DNA of 64,000 bases from JAUIET01 sp045106985 (GTDB lineage Bacteria; Pseudomonadota; Gammaproteobacteria; Pseudomonadales; JAUIET01), in the NCBI GenBank assembly GCA_045106985.1, contig JBGCFQ010000009.1, positions 62,001 through 126,000 of the forward strand, written 5' to 3'. Below, in pieces: positions 28,426 to 37,855 of the stretch. Position 1 is the stretch's first letter; every line of letters begins with the position of its first letter. The notes below the pieces were generated by a model. That model saw only the letters and a program-made list of their open reading frames with translations, had not been told where the DNA came from and made no database searches. Position numbers and translations under genes: made by a program.

Positions 28426-29163
28426 TTAGGAAAATACCGTCTTGATACTTGCCTGAATACTTTCGGCAGCGTCACGCGGCGTAGCAAAACCATGATGCTC
28501 CTTGATTGGTCGACCAACAACAATGTAGTCGGCGCCATTTTCAAACGCTTGCTCAACGCTTACCGTACGCTTTTGATCATCGTCATTACTCACAGGCCTA
28601 ATGCCGGGCGTAATAATCATAAACCGATCTTCTAGATTTGCTCGCAACTCTTTGGCTTCAAGCCCTGAGGAAATCACACCATCACATCCTACTGCCAAGG
28701 CTCGCTTAGCGCGTGATAAAACCACGTCTTTGACGTTTGCCTGAAAACCGAGATCGTTCATATCACCTTGATCCAGACTGGTAAGTACCGTTACCGCTAA
28801 TATGCCTAAATCACCTTTGGCTTCAACAGCCGCTTTCATAATGCTATCGTTGCCATGCACTGTGGCAAAGGTGGCACCAGACGAATTCAATTGCCGTACG
28901 GCCGATTGAACTGTTTGTGGAACATCAAAGAACTTAAGGTCTACAAACACTTTTTTATCGCGCGCTATTAGCCAGTCGAGCAGCTCAAAATAGTTACCCG
29001 ACATAAATAGCTCTAGACCAATCTTATAGAACCGCACGCTATCACCCAGCTCTTCTACTAGCTGCTTGGCCTTGCTAACGTTCGGTACGTCCAATGCGAA
29101 AATCAGACGCTCTTCAAGAGGTATCACTTTGGTTGCTGTCGACAAAGCAGATTCGCTGGGCAT
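28426..29163 (-). CDS. pyrF: Orotidine 5'-phosphate decarboxylase
   Basis: PyrF decarboxylates OMP to UMP, the last step of de novo UMP synthesis. The 245-residue protein has the catalytic motif DLKFFDVP with D75, K77 and D80, an IFALDVPN strand at the start, and GIRP followed later by YIVVGRPI, the phosphate-binding part. It starts at ATG 29163 behind AGGAG. The N terminus has about 15 extra residues compared with E. coli. It stands alone, convergent with the sigma operon. Confidence 0.96.
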   Translation of the reverse strand: MPSESALSTATKVIPLEERLIFALDVPNVSKAKQLVEELGDSVRFYKIGLELFMSGNYFELLDWLIARDKKVFVDLKFFDVPQTVQSAVRQLNSSGATFATVHGNDSIMKAAVEAKGDLGILAVTVLTSLDQGDMNDLGFQANVKDVVLSRAKRALAVGCDGVISSGLEAKELRANLEDRFMIITPGIRPVSNDDDQKRTVSVEQAFENGADYIVVGRPIKEHHGFATPRDAAESIQASIKTVFS

Positions 29164-29323
29164 GGGCTCTCCTTTAAATGTGCAGGCATTTTATCACGGC
29201 TAGCGCTGCTATTGGATAGGCGAGAGGCCATCAAGTCACAAGAGTTGCGCGTTTGAGGTTACTTCTACTGAATCCTCAATGCCAGAGGTAAAAGCGCTGA
29301 CAAAATTAACGTAGAATGTCCGA

Positions 29324-29515
29324 ATGTCTATTCTCCAAATTCTCGGTTTCATACTGTTTTTCGTTCTACTCGGTAAATGCGTAGTTCAATTACCTGCCAA
29401 ATGGCGTCGAATACAGGCCAAGGAAAGCGGCGCCACCGCCGATATTAGCTTTACTTTATTGGGCTGCTTTTTTTGCGTCTGGGCGATTATTTCCATCTTT
29501 AGTTTTCCGCATTAG
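29324..29515 (+). CDS. Small two-helix membrane protein, unknown
   Basis: The frame encodes 63 residues: a hydrophobic helix (ILGFILFFVLLG), a basic loop (PAKWRRIQAKESG), then a second hydrophobic helix (FTLLGCFFCVWAIISIFSF). The layout looks like a genuine inner-membrane protein. I know no family for it. It lies between pyrF and the cyclotransferase with no strong Shine-Dalgarno. Confidence 0.5.
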   Translation: MSILQILGFILFFVLLGKCVVQLPAKWRRIQAKESGATADISFTLLGCFFCVWAIISIFSFPH

Positions 29516-29583
29516 ACATTGAGCAGTAACCGTTGAGCTTTAATACGATAGAACAGAACCGTACACGCCATGATTTGACGGCC

Positions 29584-30096
29584 ATGGAAGAGATATGGGT
29601 TTTTGCTTATGGCTCGCTGTTATTCAAACTCGACTTTCCAGTGCTCGAACAGCAAGCAGCGCACGTTGACGGCTGGCAACGCCGCTTCTGGCAGGGCTCG
29701 CATGATCACCGCGGAACGCCCGACTCGCCCGGACGTGTCTTAACGCTTACAGCGTGCACAGGCGTGACATGCCCAGGCCGTGCATTGCGCGTTGACGCTT
29801 CAGTATTCGAACATTTAGATCACCGCGAAAAAAACGGTTATTTGAGAACTTTGCTGCCAATCAAATTTGCAGATGGTCGCACGGTGCAGGGTATATGCTA
29901 CGTTGCTGACGAGCTAAACGAGGCTTGGTTAGGACCAGCAACAGAGGCTGTAATTGCAGCACATATTGTCAGAAGCCATGGGCCTAGCGGTGCAAACATC
30001 GACTACTTACTGAAGTTAGCAAGCGCTTTGCGAAAGCTTGGCATAGAAGATCAGCATGTGTTTACGTTGGAACGACTGGTACTGGCGACGGACTAA
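29584..30096 (+). CDS. ChaC-like gamma-glutamylcyclotransferase
   Basis: From ATG 29584 the 170-residue protein opens MEEIWVFAYGSLLF with the YGSL substrate loop of the family. It contains GWQRRFWQGSHDHRGTP, PGRVLTL and a conserved acidic DHREKNGY, where the Glu is the likely catalytic base. ChaC-type enzymes split gamma-glutamyl bonds, in glutathione for example, giving 5-oxoproline. A TTG start at 29533 would add 17 residues, but the family begins at MEEIWVF. No operon partner is evident. Confidence 0.85.
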   Translation: MEEIWVFAYGSLLFKLDFPVLEQQAAHVDGWQRRFWQGSHDHRGTPDSPGRVLTLTACTGVTCPGRALRVDASVFEHLDHREKNGYLRTLLPIKFADGRTVQGICYVADELNEAWLGPATEAVIAAHIVRSHGPSGANIDYLLKLASALRKLGIEDQHVFTLERLVLATD

Positions 30097-30158
30097 ACTG
30101 GCTCTGGAATGCACTGTTAGAAGCCCTCGTTAAAGCACGATAATAGAGGAATATCGCG

Positions 30159-32216
30159 ATGCGCACTGGAACAAAAATAGGTAGCGGGCTGCTCGTCTTG
30201 CTATTGTTGTTTGTGATGGGAGCTGGCCTTTGGATTAAAGACGAGATGCATCAAATTCCCGTTAGCGATGCCCTGCTCAATACTTACTTTACCTCCAACG
30301 CCCAAACACCTGTATTTGCATCGAGCGTTCCACATGAATGTGCGGACAACAATCCTCTGAATAACGCTTACTTTGGCGCACTGCATGTGCACACGGCCCT
30401 TTCAGCCGATGCGTATGGTTTCGGTGTAACCAACATGCCGGATGACTTTTATCGTTTTGCCAGAGGAGGGGAGCTGGAGCTCCGGCTTCAGAAAGAAGCC
30501 GGTGACGTACCAACCCTGCGACTTGATAGGCCATTGGATTTTGCGGCCGTTACTGATCACGCGGTAAACCTTGGAGAGCAAGCCTTATGCCTAGACCCCG
30601 ATTTCGCCGGCAGAAATGGATTAATTTGCAATGTATTCCGCGGTGAATGGACATTGCCCGTTGAGCCCAAACTGAGCGGCATTGTAAGAATGTTAGCTTT
30701 TATCGGTTTGCAAAAGGGCAGGCCAGCAAAATTATGTGGAGATGATGGTAGTCAATGTCTTGAGCGCGCTACTGACATTTGGACACAAACGCAGGAGGCC
30801 GCCGAGCGCTGGTACGATCGAAGCGATAATTGTGCATTCTCAACCTTCGTCGCTTATGAGTACAGCCTGGCCAAAGAAGGTACGAATTTGCATAGAAACG
30901 TCATTTTCAAAAATGCCACAGTGCCGCCAACGCCCCTTAGCAGCAAAGACGTTATGCAGCCTAGGAAACTGTGGCAATGGCTGGACCGTTATTGTGCTGA
31001 ATCAGGCACAGGATGCGACGCCGTATCTATACCGCATAACTCCAATTGGAGCAGTGGCCGAATGTTCTTCCCTTATAGCTTGCAAGACATGCCCGAAAAG
31101 GATCGGCATGATCTTGCCAACTTACGCGCGCGCTATGAAGTGCTGGTCGAAACCATGCAAGTTAAGGGTGACAGCGAGTGCCGTAACGGTTTGAGTTCAG
31201 TAATGGGCGGCGCAGACGAACTCTGTGACTTCGAAAAGCTGCGTCCACCAGAAGAAGACTTTGACGATTGTGGAGATCAAATCGGAAGCGGCGGCATGCG
31301 TCTTTCCGGCTGCTTATCCCAATACAGTTATGCCCGCTATGCGCTGGCAGCAGGGCTTGAGGAAGAGCGCAATTTAGGTGTGAATCCATTCAAATTCGGT
31401 TTAATAGCTGCAACGGACAACCACAATGGCGCTGGCGGCGCGGTGGCTGAGGATGAATTTTTCGGCGCGGCTGGTATGGATCGCGTCGCGGATCGGCGTA
31501 CGGGGCCTCCTATCACTGTGCCCGGCGGCATAGCAAAGGGTTCTCCTATCCATTACAACCCTGGCGGTATCGCTGGTATATGGGCGCCGCATAACACTCG
31601 CGAAGCCTTGTTTGACGGGATGCGCAGGCGTGAAACATTCGGAACCAGTGGCCCACGCATTACGCCGCGCTTTTTTGGTGGGTGGGGGCTCGATAAGCAA
31701 CTCTGTGAGCAAGACCAGATGATTGCAACAGCCTACGATACCGCAGTGCCGATGGGTAGCGACTTGCCTTCAATGCACAGTGGTCAGGCAGCGCCCTCAT
31801 TTCTGCTCAGCGCCACACAAGATCTCACCACGGGGGCCACGCCGCTGCAAAGATTGCAGGTCATTAAGACCTGGAGCGATAGAGAGGGCCAAACACATCA
31901 GGCTGTCTTTGATGTAGCTGGCGATGCTAACAACGGCGCAACCGTTGATACCAGCACTTGCCAAAGACGCGGTTCGGGATTCGCAGAGCTTTGCACCGTA
32001 TGGCAGGACCCCGAATTTAGCCCAAGTACATCAGCGGCATACTACGCGCGGGTTATAGAAAACCCGAGCTGTCGCTGGTTGGCTTATGATTGCATGAACG
32101 CAAGCCCAGAAAATCGCCCACAAACCTGTGATGATCCAGTTCATCGAAAGAGCATTCAGGAAAGAGCCTGGACATCGCCCATTTGGTATACCGCCAAAGC
32201 CGAACAGCCCGATTGA
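30159..32216 (+). CDS. DUF3604 protein, membrane-anchored
   Basis: The 685-residue protein starts at ATG 30159 behind AGAGGA. One N-terminal helix (about residues 8-25) anchors it facing the periplasm. A PHP-like metal-site pattern follows: FGALHVHTALSADAY with H76/H78, AAVTDHAV, SIPHNSNWS, and AATDNHNG. The family is widespread in marine bacteria, often beside sulfatase or degradation genes, and lacks a settled function. It has many Cys (CADNN, FRGEW and CLS regions), consistent with disulfides outside the cytoplasm. No partner gene is adjacent. Confidence 0.82.
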   Translation: MRTGTKIGSGLLVLLLLFVMGAGLWIKDEMHQIPVSDALLNTYFTSNAQTPVFASSVPHECADNNPLNNAYFGALHVHTALSADAYGFGVTNMPDDFYRFARGGELELRLQKEAGDVPTLRLDRPLDFAAVTDHAVNLGEQALCLDPDFAGRNGLICNVFRGEWTLPVEPKLSGIVRMLAFIGLQKGRPAKLCGDDGSQCLERATDIWTQTQEAAERWYDRSDNCAFSTFVAYEYSLAKEGTNLHRNVIFKNATVPPTPLSSKDVMQPRKLWQWLDRYCAESGTGCDAVSIPHNSNWSSGRMFFPYSLQDMPEKDRHDLANLRARYEVLVETMQVKGDSECRNGLSSVMGGADELCDFEKLRPPEEDFDDCGDQIGSGGMRLSGCLSQYSYARYALAAGLEEERNLGVNPFKFGLIAATDNHNGAGGAVAEDEFFGAAGMDRVADRRTGPPITVPGGIAKGSPIHYNPGGIAGIWAPHNTREALFDGMRRRETFGTSGPRITPRFFGGWGLDKQLCEQDQMIATAYDTAVPMGSDLPSMHSGQAAPSFLLSATQDLTTGATPLQRLQVIKTWSDREGQTHQAVFDVAGDANNGATVDTSTCQRRGSGFAELCTVWQDPEFSPSTSAAYYARVIENPSCRWLAYDCMNASPENRPQTCDDPVHRKSIQERAWTSPIWYTAKAEQPD

Positions 32217-32400
32217 CCACGAATAATACAGCTGCACTATCGTTCTGTTTTACAACGGTAACACCGAGAAGCTGCTAATCTAAAGCTATAGGCAAGGCAG
32301 AAAGCGCCGAGATCGGTCAAATGTGACAGATTGGCGATCCCATAGATTTCAATCTGCAAGTGTTTTATGCTGGACTGCCGACGATAATGTTGAGTAGCTA

Positions 32401-33615
32401 ATGGATTTACCGTCCCCAGACGACACGAATCAAGTGCCGACAGCCCACAAAGAACCGCGAGCGAGCAAGCCCAGCTTAGTATGGCCAACTCTTTTGATGC
32501 TGACAATCACTCCCTTAGTCGCTCTTATCGGCATTCCCTGGTACCAATATTCAGTGGGTTTTGAATGGACGCACTGGGTAACATTTGCCGTCGTAGCCGC
32601 GTTAAACGGCCTATCTATTACAGCTGGATATCACCGCTTGTGGGCACACAATGCCTACAAAGCACGCACACCTCTTAAAATCTTCCTTGCCTTGTTTGGC
32701 GCAGCGACGTTTCAAAACAGCATTCTGGTTTGGGCCTCTCAACATCGACGACATCATCGGCACGTTGACGTCATAGACGAAGACCCTTATTCCGCCAAAA
32801 AGGGGCTTTGGTTTTCACATATTGGTTGGATGATCCGCGATTACCCAACTAATGACGATGATTTCAGTAATGTTGCCGATCTAAAGCGCGACAAAATAGT
32901 GATGTGGCAGCACAAATATTATTACAGCCTTGCGATAGTAATGAATATTTTGCCACCGTTAGTAATGGGCTTCATAACGGGCGACTATTTAGCCCATTTC
33001 TTGGCCTGCGGTTTCTTGCGTTTAGTGTACTCACATCACACAACCTTCTTTATCAACTCGCTGGCCCATTATTGGGGCCGCCAACCCTACACCGAAGAAA
33101 ATACGGCCCGTGATAATGACCTTGTCGCTATTTTTACTTACGGCGAGGGATACCATAACTACCATCATTTGTTCCAAAGTGATTATCGTAACGGCGTTCG
33201 CTGGTGGCAGTTCGATCCAACCAAATGGCTAATTAAGAGCGCATCATGGCTTGGCCTAACCTATGATTTACGCCAAACGCCCAACTTCAAGATTTGCGAG
33301 GCTATGGTTAATCAACAACTTAATGCTGCACGGCAAAAGTTGCAGAGCGAACGAGCCTCCGACCGCGTCAAGGCCTATGTTGAACAAGAGTCTCAACACC
33401 TGGCCGAATTACTTGGCGAGTGGCGTAGCACGCGCGAACAATGGATTAGCCATAACAGAGACCGATTGATACACGCATCTAATGATCTGCAGAAATCGTT
33501 GGAACAAGATAGAAAAGCCATATCTCGGCGCATGAAAGAACTGGAATCTTCGGCGAACCAGCAATACCAGCGGCTTAGAGAGTTTAATGTGCGCGGTTCA
33601 TTTAACTACGCCTAA
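32401..33615 (+). CDS. Delta-9-type fatty acid desaturase with C-terminal coiled coil
   Basis: The 404-residue protein has the three His boxes of acyl-CoA/acyl-lipid desaturases: HRLWAH (78-83), HRRHH (115-119) and a third box HNYHH in EGYHNYHH. Hydrophobic helices flank them. It introduces a cis double bond into acyl chains at the membrane. Residues from about 300 to 404 go beyond the usual core: they are charged, rich in Arg, Glu and Gln, and have coiled-coil spacing (LQKSLEQDRKAISRRMKEL). It starts at ATG 32401. The N-terminal 30 residues are polar. Confidence 0.88.
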   Translation: MDLPSPDDTNQVPTAHKEPRASKPSLVWPTLLMLTITPLVALIGIPWYQYSVGFEWTHWVTFAVVAALNGLSITAGYHRLWAHNAYKARTPLKIFLALFGAATFQNSILVWASQHRRHHRHVDVIDEDPYSAKKGLWFSHIGWMIRDYPTNDDDFSNVADLKRDKIVMWQHKYYYSLAIVMNILPPLVMGFITGDYLAHFLACGFLRLVYSHHTTFFINSLAHYWGRQPYTEENTARDNDLVAIFTYGEGYHNYHHLFQSDYRNGVRWWQFDPTKWLIKSASWLGLTYDLRQTPNFKICEAMVNQQLNAARQKLQSERASDRVKAYVEQESQHLAELLGEWRSTREQWISHNRDRLIHASNDLQKSLEQDRKAISRRMKELESSANQQYQRLREFNVRGSFNYA

Positions 33616-33669
33616 AACCTTGCTAGTAAGGCCTGCCCTTCTCGCAAGCAACTATCTGTCCAAGAACTT

Positions 33670-35052
33670 TTATTCACCGTCACCCAGCAGTCGAGACAGG
33701 TCTTGCTGTGCAGCTCTGTAGGCGTGGTTGTGCTCACCTTGACTCATTTGGCCACTTCGTAAGCCCCTTAGGACATCCTTCCAGCCAGCTGGCGTTCTAT
33801 CGGTGAGTGGGGGGGTGCTCATATTGATGCGTTGCTGAGCAGCGTGTCCTCGCTGCATCAGGCGTGCCAGCAGATCACGCTGTCTCAGAAAGAGTAATTC
33901 CAGACTGGCGTCATCAAGGCAGACGAAGTCATCCTGGTTAAAGACAGCCGCAATGCTCTTACCGTGTCGTTTTACTGTGCTGAAACTGGCACCGGCAATA
34001 GCCCCTAGAGTCGTGGCCACCCCCAGACTTATGCCGCCCACCATTAGGTCCAAGCCTGCACCCGCAGCAGCCCCCTTAAGGGCACTGCTGCGGGCATCCA
34101 GGCCAAACATTTTCAGCGTTTCAAAAGAAAATAAATCCATCTCCCAGGTGCCGTTACTCAGCGGTAATTGTGCTATTTCAATGTCAGCCGCTGTAAAGGA
34201 GAACAGGCGTAATAAATCTCGCAAGCACTTCTTTTCGCTGTCGCGCACGCTGTCTTGCAATGCGTCTTTTACGGTTTGTTCGCTCTGTTCACCAGACTCT
34301 TTGTGAACCCTGAGAACAGCGCAGTCACTTACGAGTTGTGCGCTACGACTGAATGCCGCCGTACAGGTTTTTTGCCATTGCTCACTGCGCAAATCTATCA
34401 GGCGTTGAATTTGCTCGTAATGTGGCTCCAAAACACCTTGAAGCTTTTGATACAGTCGCTTCTCGGCCTCGAAGTTAAAGGCAACGGTATCAAACTCCAG
34501 AGCAGCGTGTAGATTGTGCTCTACCATTACGTTTCGCCACGCCGCTAACTCCGTTTCCTGTCCAACGATAAAGTTAAACACTGGGATAATGGGAATGCCG
34601 AGGCGACTGAATATCGACAATTCGTCGCTGTATTTTTCAAGCCGCTGGGCACGAACATCGACTACATATAGCAATACATCGCTCTTAAGCCCCTGACGTA
34701 TAACTTTAGCTTCTTGTTCCAGTTCGGCGTCGGGGTTGATAACAAATGTCTCGAGTACACCACGCGCGGTGCCAGATTGCTGGGCTAGCGAATCGAGCAA
34801 GGCACTGGAGTCTTCCAGGCCCGGGGTGTCAAAAAACTCAAGAATTTTGTCACCACCTACACGAAGACCTACTTTTTCTACATGGCGCGTTGTGCCTGCT
34901 GAGTTTGCGACATCCCCGAACGTTCTAGAGCGCAGCAAGGTTCTAATGAGTGATGTTTTTCCGGTGTTGGTATGCCCAACTACTGCAACTTGAATGGCTC
35001 GCACGGCGCCGTTGTCCTTATCGCTCACTGGACGCACCCAATAAGCTAGCAT
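33670..35052 (-). CDS. GTPase with DUF3482
   Basis: The 460-residue protein has G1 GHTNTGKTS (26-34), a Thr-containing switch (SAGTTRHVEKV), and G3 DTPGLED. A domain with a hydrophobic Ala/Gly-rich segment (ALKGAAAGAGLDLMVGGISL) follows. This is the DUF3482 architecture of the Era/TrmE-like GTPases. It starts at ATG 35052, 35 bp inside the end of the DUF2868 gene, which strongly suggests coupled translation and a joint function at the membrane. The function is not known. Confidence 0.85.
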   Translation of the reverse strand: MLAYWVRPVSDKDNGAVRAIQVAVVGHTNTGKTSLIRTLLRSRTFGDVANSAGTTRHVEKVGLRVGGDKILEFFDTPGLEDSSALLDSLAQQSGTARGVLETFVINPDAELEQEAKVIRQGLKSDVLLYVVDVRAQRLEKYSDELSIFSRLGIPIIPVFNFIVGQETELAAWRNVMVEHNLHAALEFDTVAFNFEAEKRLYQKLQGVLEPHYEQIQRLIDLRSEQWQKTCTAAFSRSAQLVSDCAVLRVHKESGEQSEQTVKDALQDSVRDSEKKCLRDLLRLFSFTAADIEIAQLPLSNGTWEMDLFSFETLKMFGLDARSSALKGAAAGAGLDLMVGGISLGVATTLGAIAGASFSTVKRHGKSIAAVFNQDDFVCLDDASLELLFLRQRDLLARLMQRGHAAQQRINMSTPPLTDRTPAGWKDVLRGLRSGQMSQGEHNHAYRAAQQDLSRLLGDGE

Positions 35053-36415
35053 CAGTTTGCAGCACGCGATCTACAGGAACTTTTAAATCACGGGCTACTT
35101 GATACCAACTAGCAAGATGTTCAACGTGGCCTGCAGAGCTTTGTTGGCGATGCAACATCAACCAGAGCTCAGCCGTTCCTGTTGCCAGTTCAGACACGCG
35201 CCTGGACATGCCTCTATCGGGTGCCGTGCCAAGGTTCACCACCAACAGTAATTGATCGGCTGCACGCTGCCGTTTCATGTTTACGGCCACATCCAAGCTC
35301 TTGCGATCAATAACGTTACAGTGCACGGAATTAGCCACTGTCGAATCAAGCTCTACGCCAATGCTAAGAGCATTCATCGGGATAGCAGAGCTGCGTTCTC
35401 TACCCGCACTTTCTGGTTTGTCTCGGTCAGCGCCGCTTTTTACTAATGGCTGATCAGGGTCAACCACTTCTGCTTGTGTAACACAGGACTGATGTCGATG
35501 CTGCAGCTCTACGTAGTAAGGCAGATAAAAGTCAGGTCTGTAATGTCGCTGTGCCTGGCGCAACATGGCTGAAGACAATGCAAAACAAAGTGCGCGCGGC
35601 AACAAGCCATAAATCGTTAGAGAACCGATCAGAAACAAAGCCCACTGCCTACGCGTTTCGCCGGCGGCGACTGTCAGCTCCTGCACCGTCTCGCCACTTT
35701 GGCTAGCCAGCACCTGGGCGGCGTCGGGAGGTGCTGCGCCCAACAGCGTTAATGGCTTGGCAAGAATGTCTGTAGTGGCTACAAAAACCCCGGGCGACAA
35801 CAATGTCGAGCCCCAAACAAAATCGAATTGACGAACCGAAAAAAGCACAAGAAGACCAGCCAAGCCCGCGCTGAGGTATACCAACCACAGACGATGGCCT
35901 TCGGTGCTCAGGCGCCACAGCCCTACAGCCTCACCAAAATTTGCTTGCCACCAGCCAGCATAAGCAGGCCGCGCGCCGCGCGCCTTCGTCACAAGGCGGT
36001 GCATGGAAAGGGGCACGCCACCCACGGAGCCGCGTATGAGCCCATTGGCTTGCAGTACACAACCTACACCCCATAGTAAGAGAGATAAGGTATTGAATCC
36101 CAGCAACACGAGCAACAGCCAGTAAATATTGATGACGCTGTGCGCACCTGCTCCCGCAAGAGCATTCGCAACAGCAAGCAATCCCAATACGGCCACTAAC
36201 GACAGTAACAAGCCTTTAAAAAATCGGTAGCTTTTACCCGGGGCCGACAATTCATCAGTCCAGCCTTTCTCATCAGTCAACCTATTAGCTCGCTCCAACA
36301 AAGCGTGCTCATACGCGGCGTTGGTATCTAACTCTGGGCTTGAAACCGGGTCATCGGTTTCAAGCAGCCTAACCTGTTCGAGCTGAACATAATCCGAAAA
36401 AAGCGGCTTTCTCAC
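35018..36415 (-). CDS. DUF2868 membrane protein
   Basis: The 465-residue protein has about four to six membrane helices (residues 65-140, 180-260 and around 265-285) and a soluble C-terminal half with a VNLGTAPDRGMSRRVSELA segment. It matches the DUF2868 family, which is regularly next to a DUF3482 GTPase. The start is GTG 36415, overlapping the M20 stop codon (GTGA). Its 3' end overlaps the GTPase gene by 35 bp, so M20, DUF2868 and GTPase form one coupled unit. Confidence 0.82.
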   Translation of the reverse strand: MRKPLFSDYVQLEQVRLLETDDPVSSPELDTNAAYEHALLERANRLTDEKGWTDELSAPGKSYRFFKGLLLSLVAVLGLLAVANALAGAGAHSVINIYWLLLVLLGFNTLSLLLWGVGCVLQANGLIRGSVGGVPLSMHRLVTKARGARPAYAGWWQANFGEAVGLWRLSTEGHRLWLVYLSAGLAGLLVLFSVRQFDFVWGSTLLSPGVFVATTDILAKPLTLLGAAPPDAAQVLASQSGETVQELTVAAGETRRQWALFLIGSLTIYGLLPRALCFALSSAMLRQAQRHYRPDFYLPYYVELQHRHQSCVTQAEVVDPDQPLVKSGADRDKPESAGRERSSAIPMNALSIGVELDSTVANSVHCNVIDRKSLDVAVNMKRQRAADQLLLVVNLGTAPDRGMSRRVSELATGTAELWLMLHRQQSSAGHVEHLASWYQVARDLKVPVDRVLQTDASLLGASSER

Positions 36416-37752
36416 TGCGCTTGCAACAACTCCAGAAGGGCATGGACGGTTGCTTCCACACCTGTGCGTATCGCAGGCTCAGGGCTTATTTTGAAAAGAG
36501 GGCTGTGGTGACTGGGAACGGCAGCACCCCCATTGGCCTCTTCTTCGAAGGCTTCTGCAGGCGTACCACCCACAGCAAAATAATGAGAGGGTATATACGG
36601 GTCTGTAGTGAAGAAGCCGAAATCCTCTGCCCCCATGCCCTGCTGTTCGACGTCTCGGTCGAAGGCATCGGATCCCATTTTAGTTTCCCACATTGCAATC
36701 AATCGTCTAGACAGCTCTTTGTCGTTAGCCGTAGGTGGGACACTTTCTTCCGAAACAATGACTTCTGGCAACTTATCGTCTGGCAGGCCCGCAGCACGAC
36801 CAATATTAATAGCCACTCTCTCTATCGCTTCGAGCAACTGGTCGCGAGTTGACTTGCGGTCACTTCTAACCGTTAACTGCAAGTGCGCGCGATCCGAGAT
36901 GATGTTGTGTTTGGTCCCACTGTGAAACGAACCAACTGTTATTACTGAAGGTTCTTTTGGAGCTACTTCACGGCTAACTATGGTCTGCAGCGCCATTACT
37001 ATTTGCGAGCCAATGACAACAGGGTCCTTACCGCGATGCGGAGACGCGCCATGCGCACCAATACCATGCACAATAATATCGACTGTATCAGCGCCAGAGT
37101 ATGGGGACCCCTCTATCGCTGAAATTTTTCCGGCCTTTACGGAGGAAGTCACATGAAAGGCCAATGCGTAATCGGGTGTGCCGAACCGATCCCAAATGTT
37201 GTCGGCCATCATCGCAGCCGCACCTATTACGCGTTCTTCAGCTGGCTGGCCTATAAGCATCAGAGTGCCTGACCATTGATCTTTTATCGCCGCCATGTAA
37301 CGAGCCGTGCCAACCAGGCTAGTAATGTGAACGTCATGTCCGCAAGCGTGCATGGTGTAAACCAGGTTCCCATCCCAGTCTTCCTGCTGAGCAGTCGACG
37401 CATTTTTAAGCCCCGATTTTTCTCGAACTGGCAATCCGTCCATATCAGCTCGCATCATTACTAAGGGGCCTGGGCCATTCTTAAGCAATGCGACAATGCC
37501 GGTTTTCCCTACACCTTCAGCTACTTCAAAACCCGCGCTGCTCAACTCCTTAGCCAGTCTTTTAGCTGTTTTGAACTCAAGATTAGACAGTTCTGGATTG
37601 CGGTGAAAATGATCGAACAAACCTTCCAGGTGCGAGGAATAGTCACTCTCTATGGCTTGCTTGATTTTCTCTTGGCTGGGACCCGCAAAAGCAAGCTGAA
37701 TCACCAACATGGCCAGTAATCCGGTCGTAACCGTTGTTATTGTTTTTTTCAC
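36412..37752 (-). CDS. Secreted M20 family amidohydrolase
   Basis: The 446-residue protein has a signal peptide (residues 1-23, ending AFA). The M20D metal-site pattern follows: MRADMDGLPV, HACGHDVH (135-142), PAEERVIGA, and a later GMGAEDFGFF. It belongs with IAA-amino acid/hippurate hydrolases that remove acyl groups from amino acids, here likely in the periplasm. The start is GTG 37752 behind a strong AAAGGAG. Its first codons contain five AAN triplets in a row, a candidate Hfq/Crc site. It leads the overlapping unit with the DUF2868 and GTPase genes. Confidence 0.88.
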   Translation of the reverse strand: MKKTITTVTTGLLAMLVIQLAFAGPSQEKIKQAIESDYSSHLEGLFDHFHRNPELSNLEFKTAKRLAKELSSAGFEVAEGVGKTGIVALLKNGPGPLVMMRADMDGLPVREKSGLKNASTAQQEDWDGNLVYTMHACGHDVHITSLVGTARYMAAIKDQWSGTLMLIGQPAEERVIGAAAMMADNIWDRFGTPDYALAFHVTSSVKAGKISAIEGSPYSGADTVDIIVHGIGAHGASPHRGKDPVVIGSQIVMALQTIVSREVAPKEPSVITVGSFHSGTKHNIISDRAHLQLTVRSDRKSTRDQLLEAIERVAINIGRAAGLPDDKLPEVIVSEESVPPTANDKELSRRLIAMWETKMGSDAFDRDVEQQGMGAEDFGFFTTDPYIPSHYFAVGGTPAEAFEEEANGGAAVPSHHSPLFKISPEPAIRTGVEATVHALLELLQAQ

Positions 37753-37825
37753 CGCGTGTCTCCTTTAAGGTTAATTCTTAAGGTTGACAGAATTGGGCGT
37801 CAAAGGCCAGCCAGCAGGAAGCTAG

Positions 37826-37844
37826 CACCCTCCTAAGAAGGGTG
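37826..37844 (-). terminator. Possible terminator hairpin after the acyl-CoA dehydrogenase
   Basis: CACCCT (37826-37831) pairs with AGGGTG (37839-37844), a 6-bp stem with a 7-base loop starting 12 bp after the minus-strand stop codon. The T-tract is poor on the minus strand, so this is weak. Confidence 0.25.
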
Positions 37845-37855
37845 TCTTTACATGA

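Noticed and set aside
36421..36852. Plus-strand frame of 143 codons inside the M20 gene
   Set aside because: It is a shadow of a well-supported gene, with an irregular Cys/Arg-rich composition.
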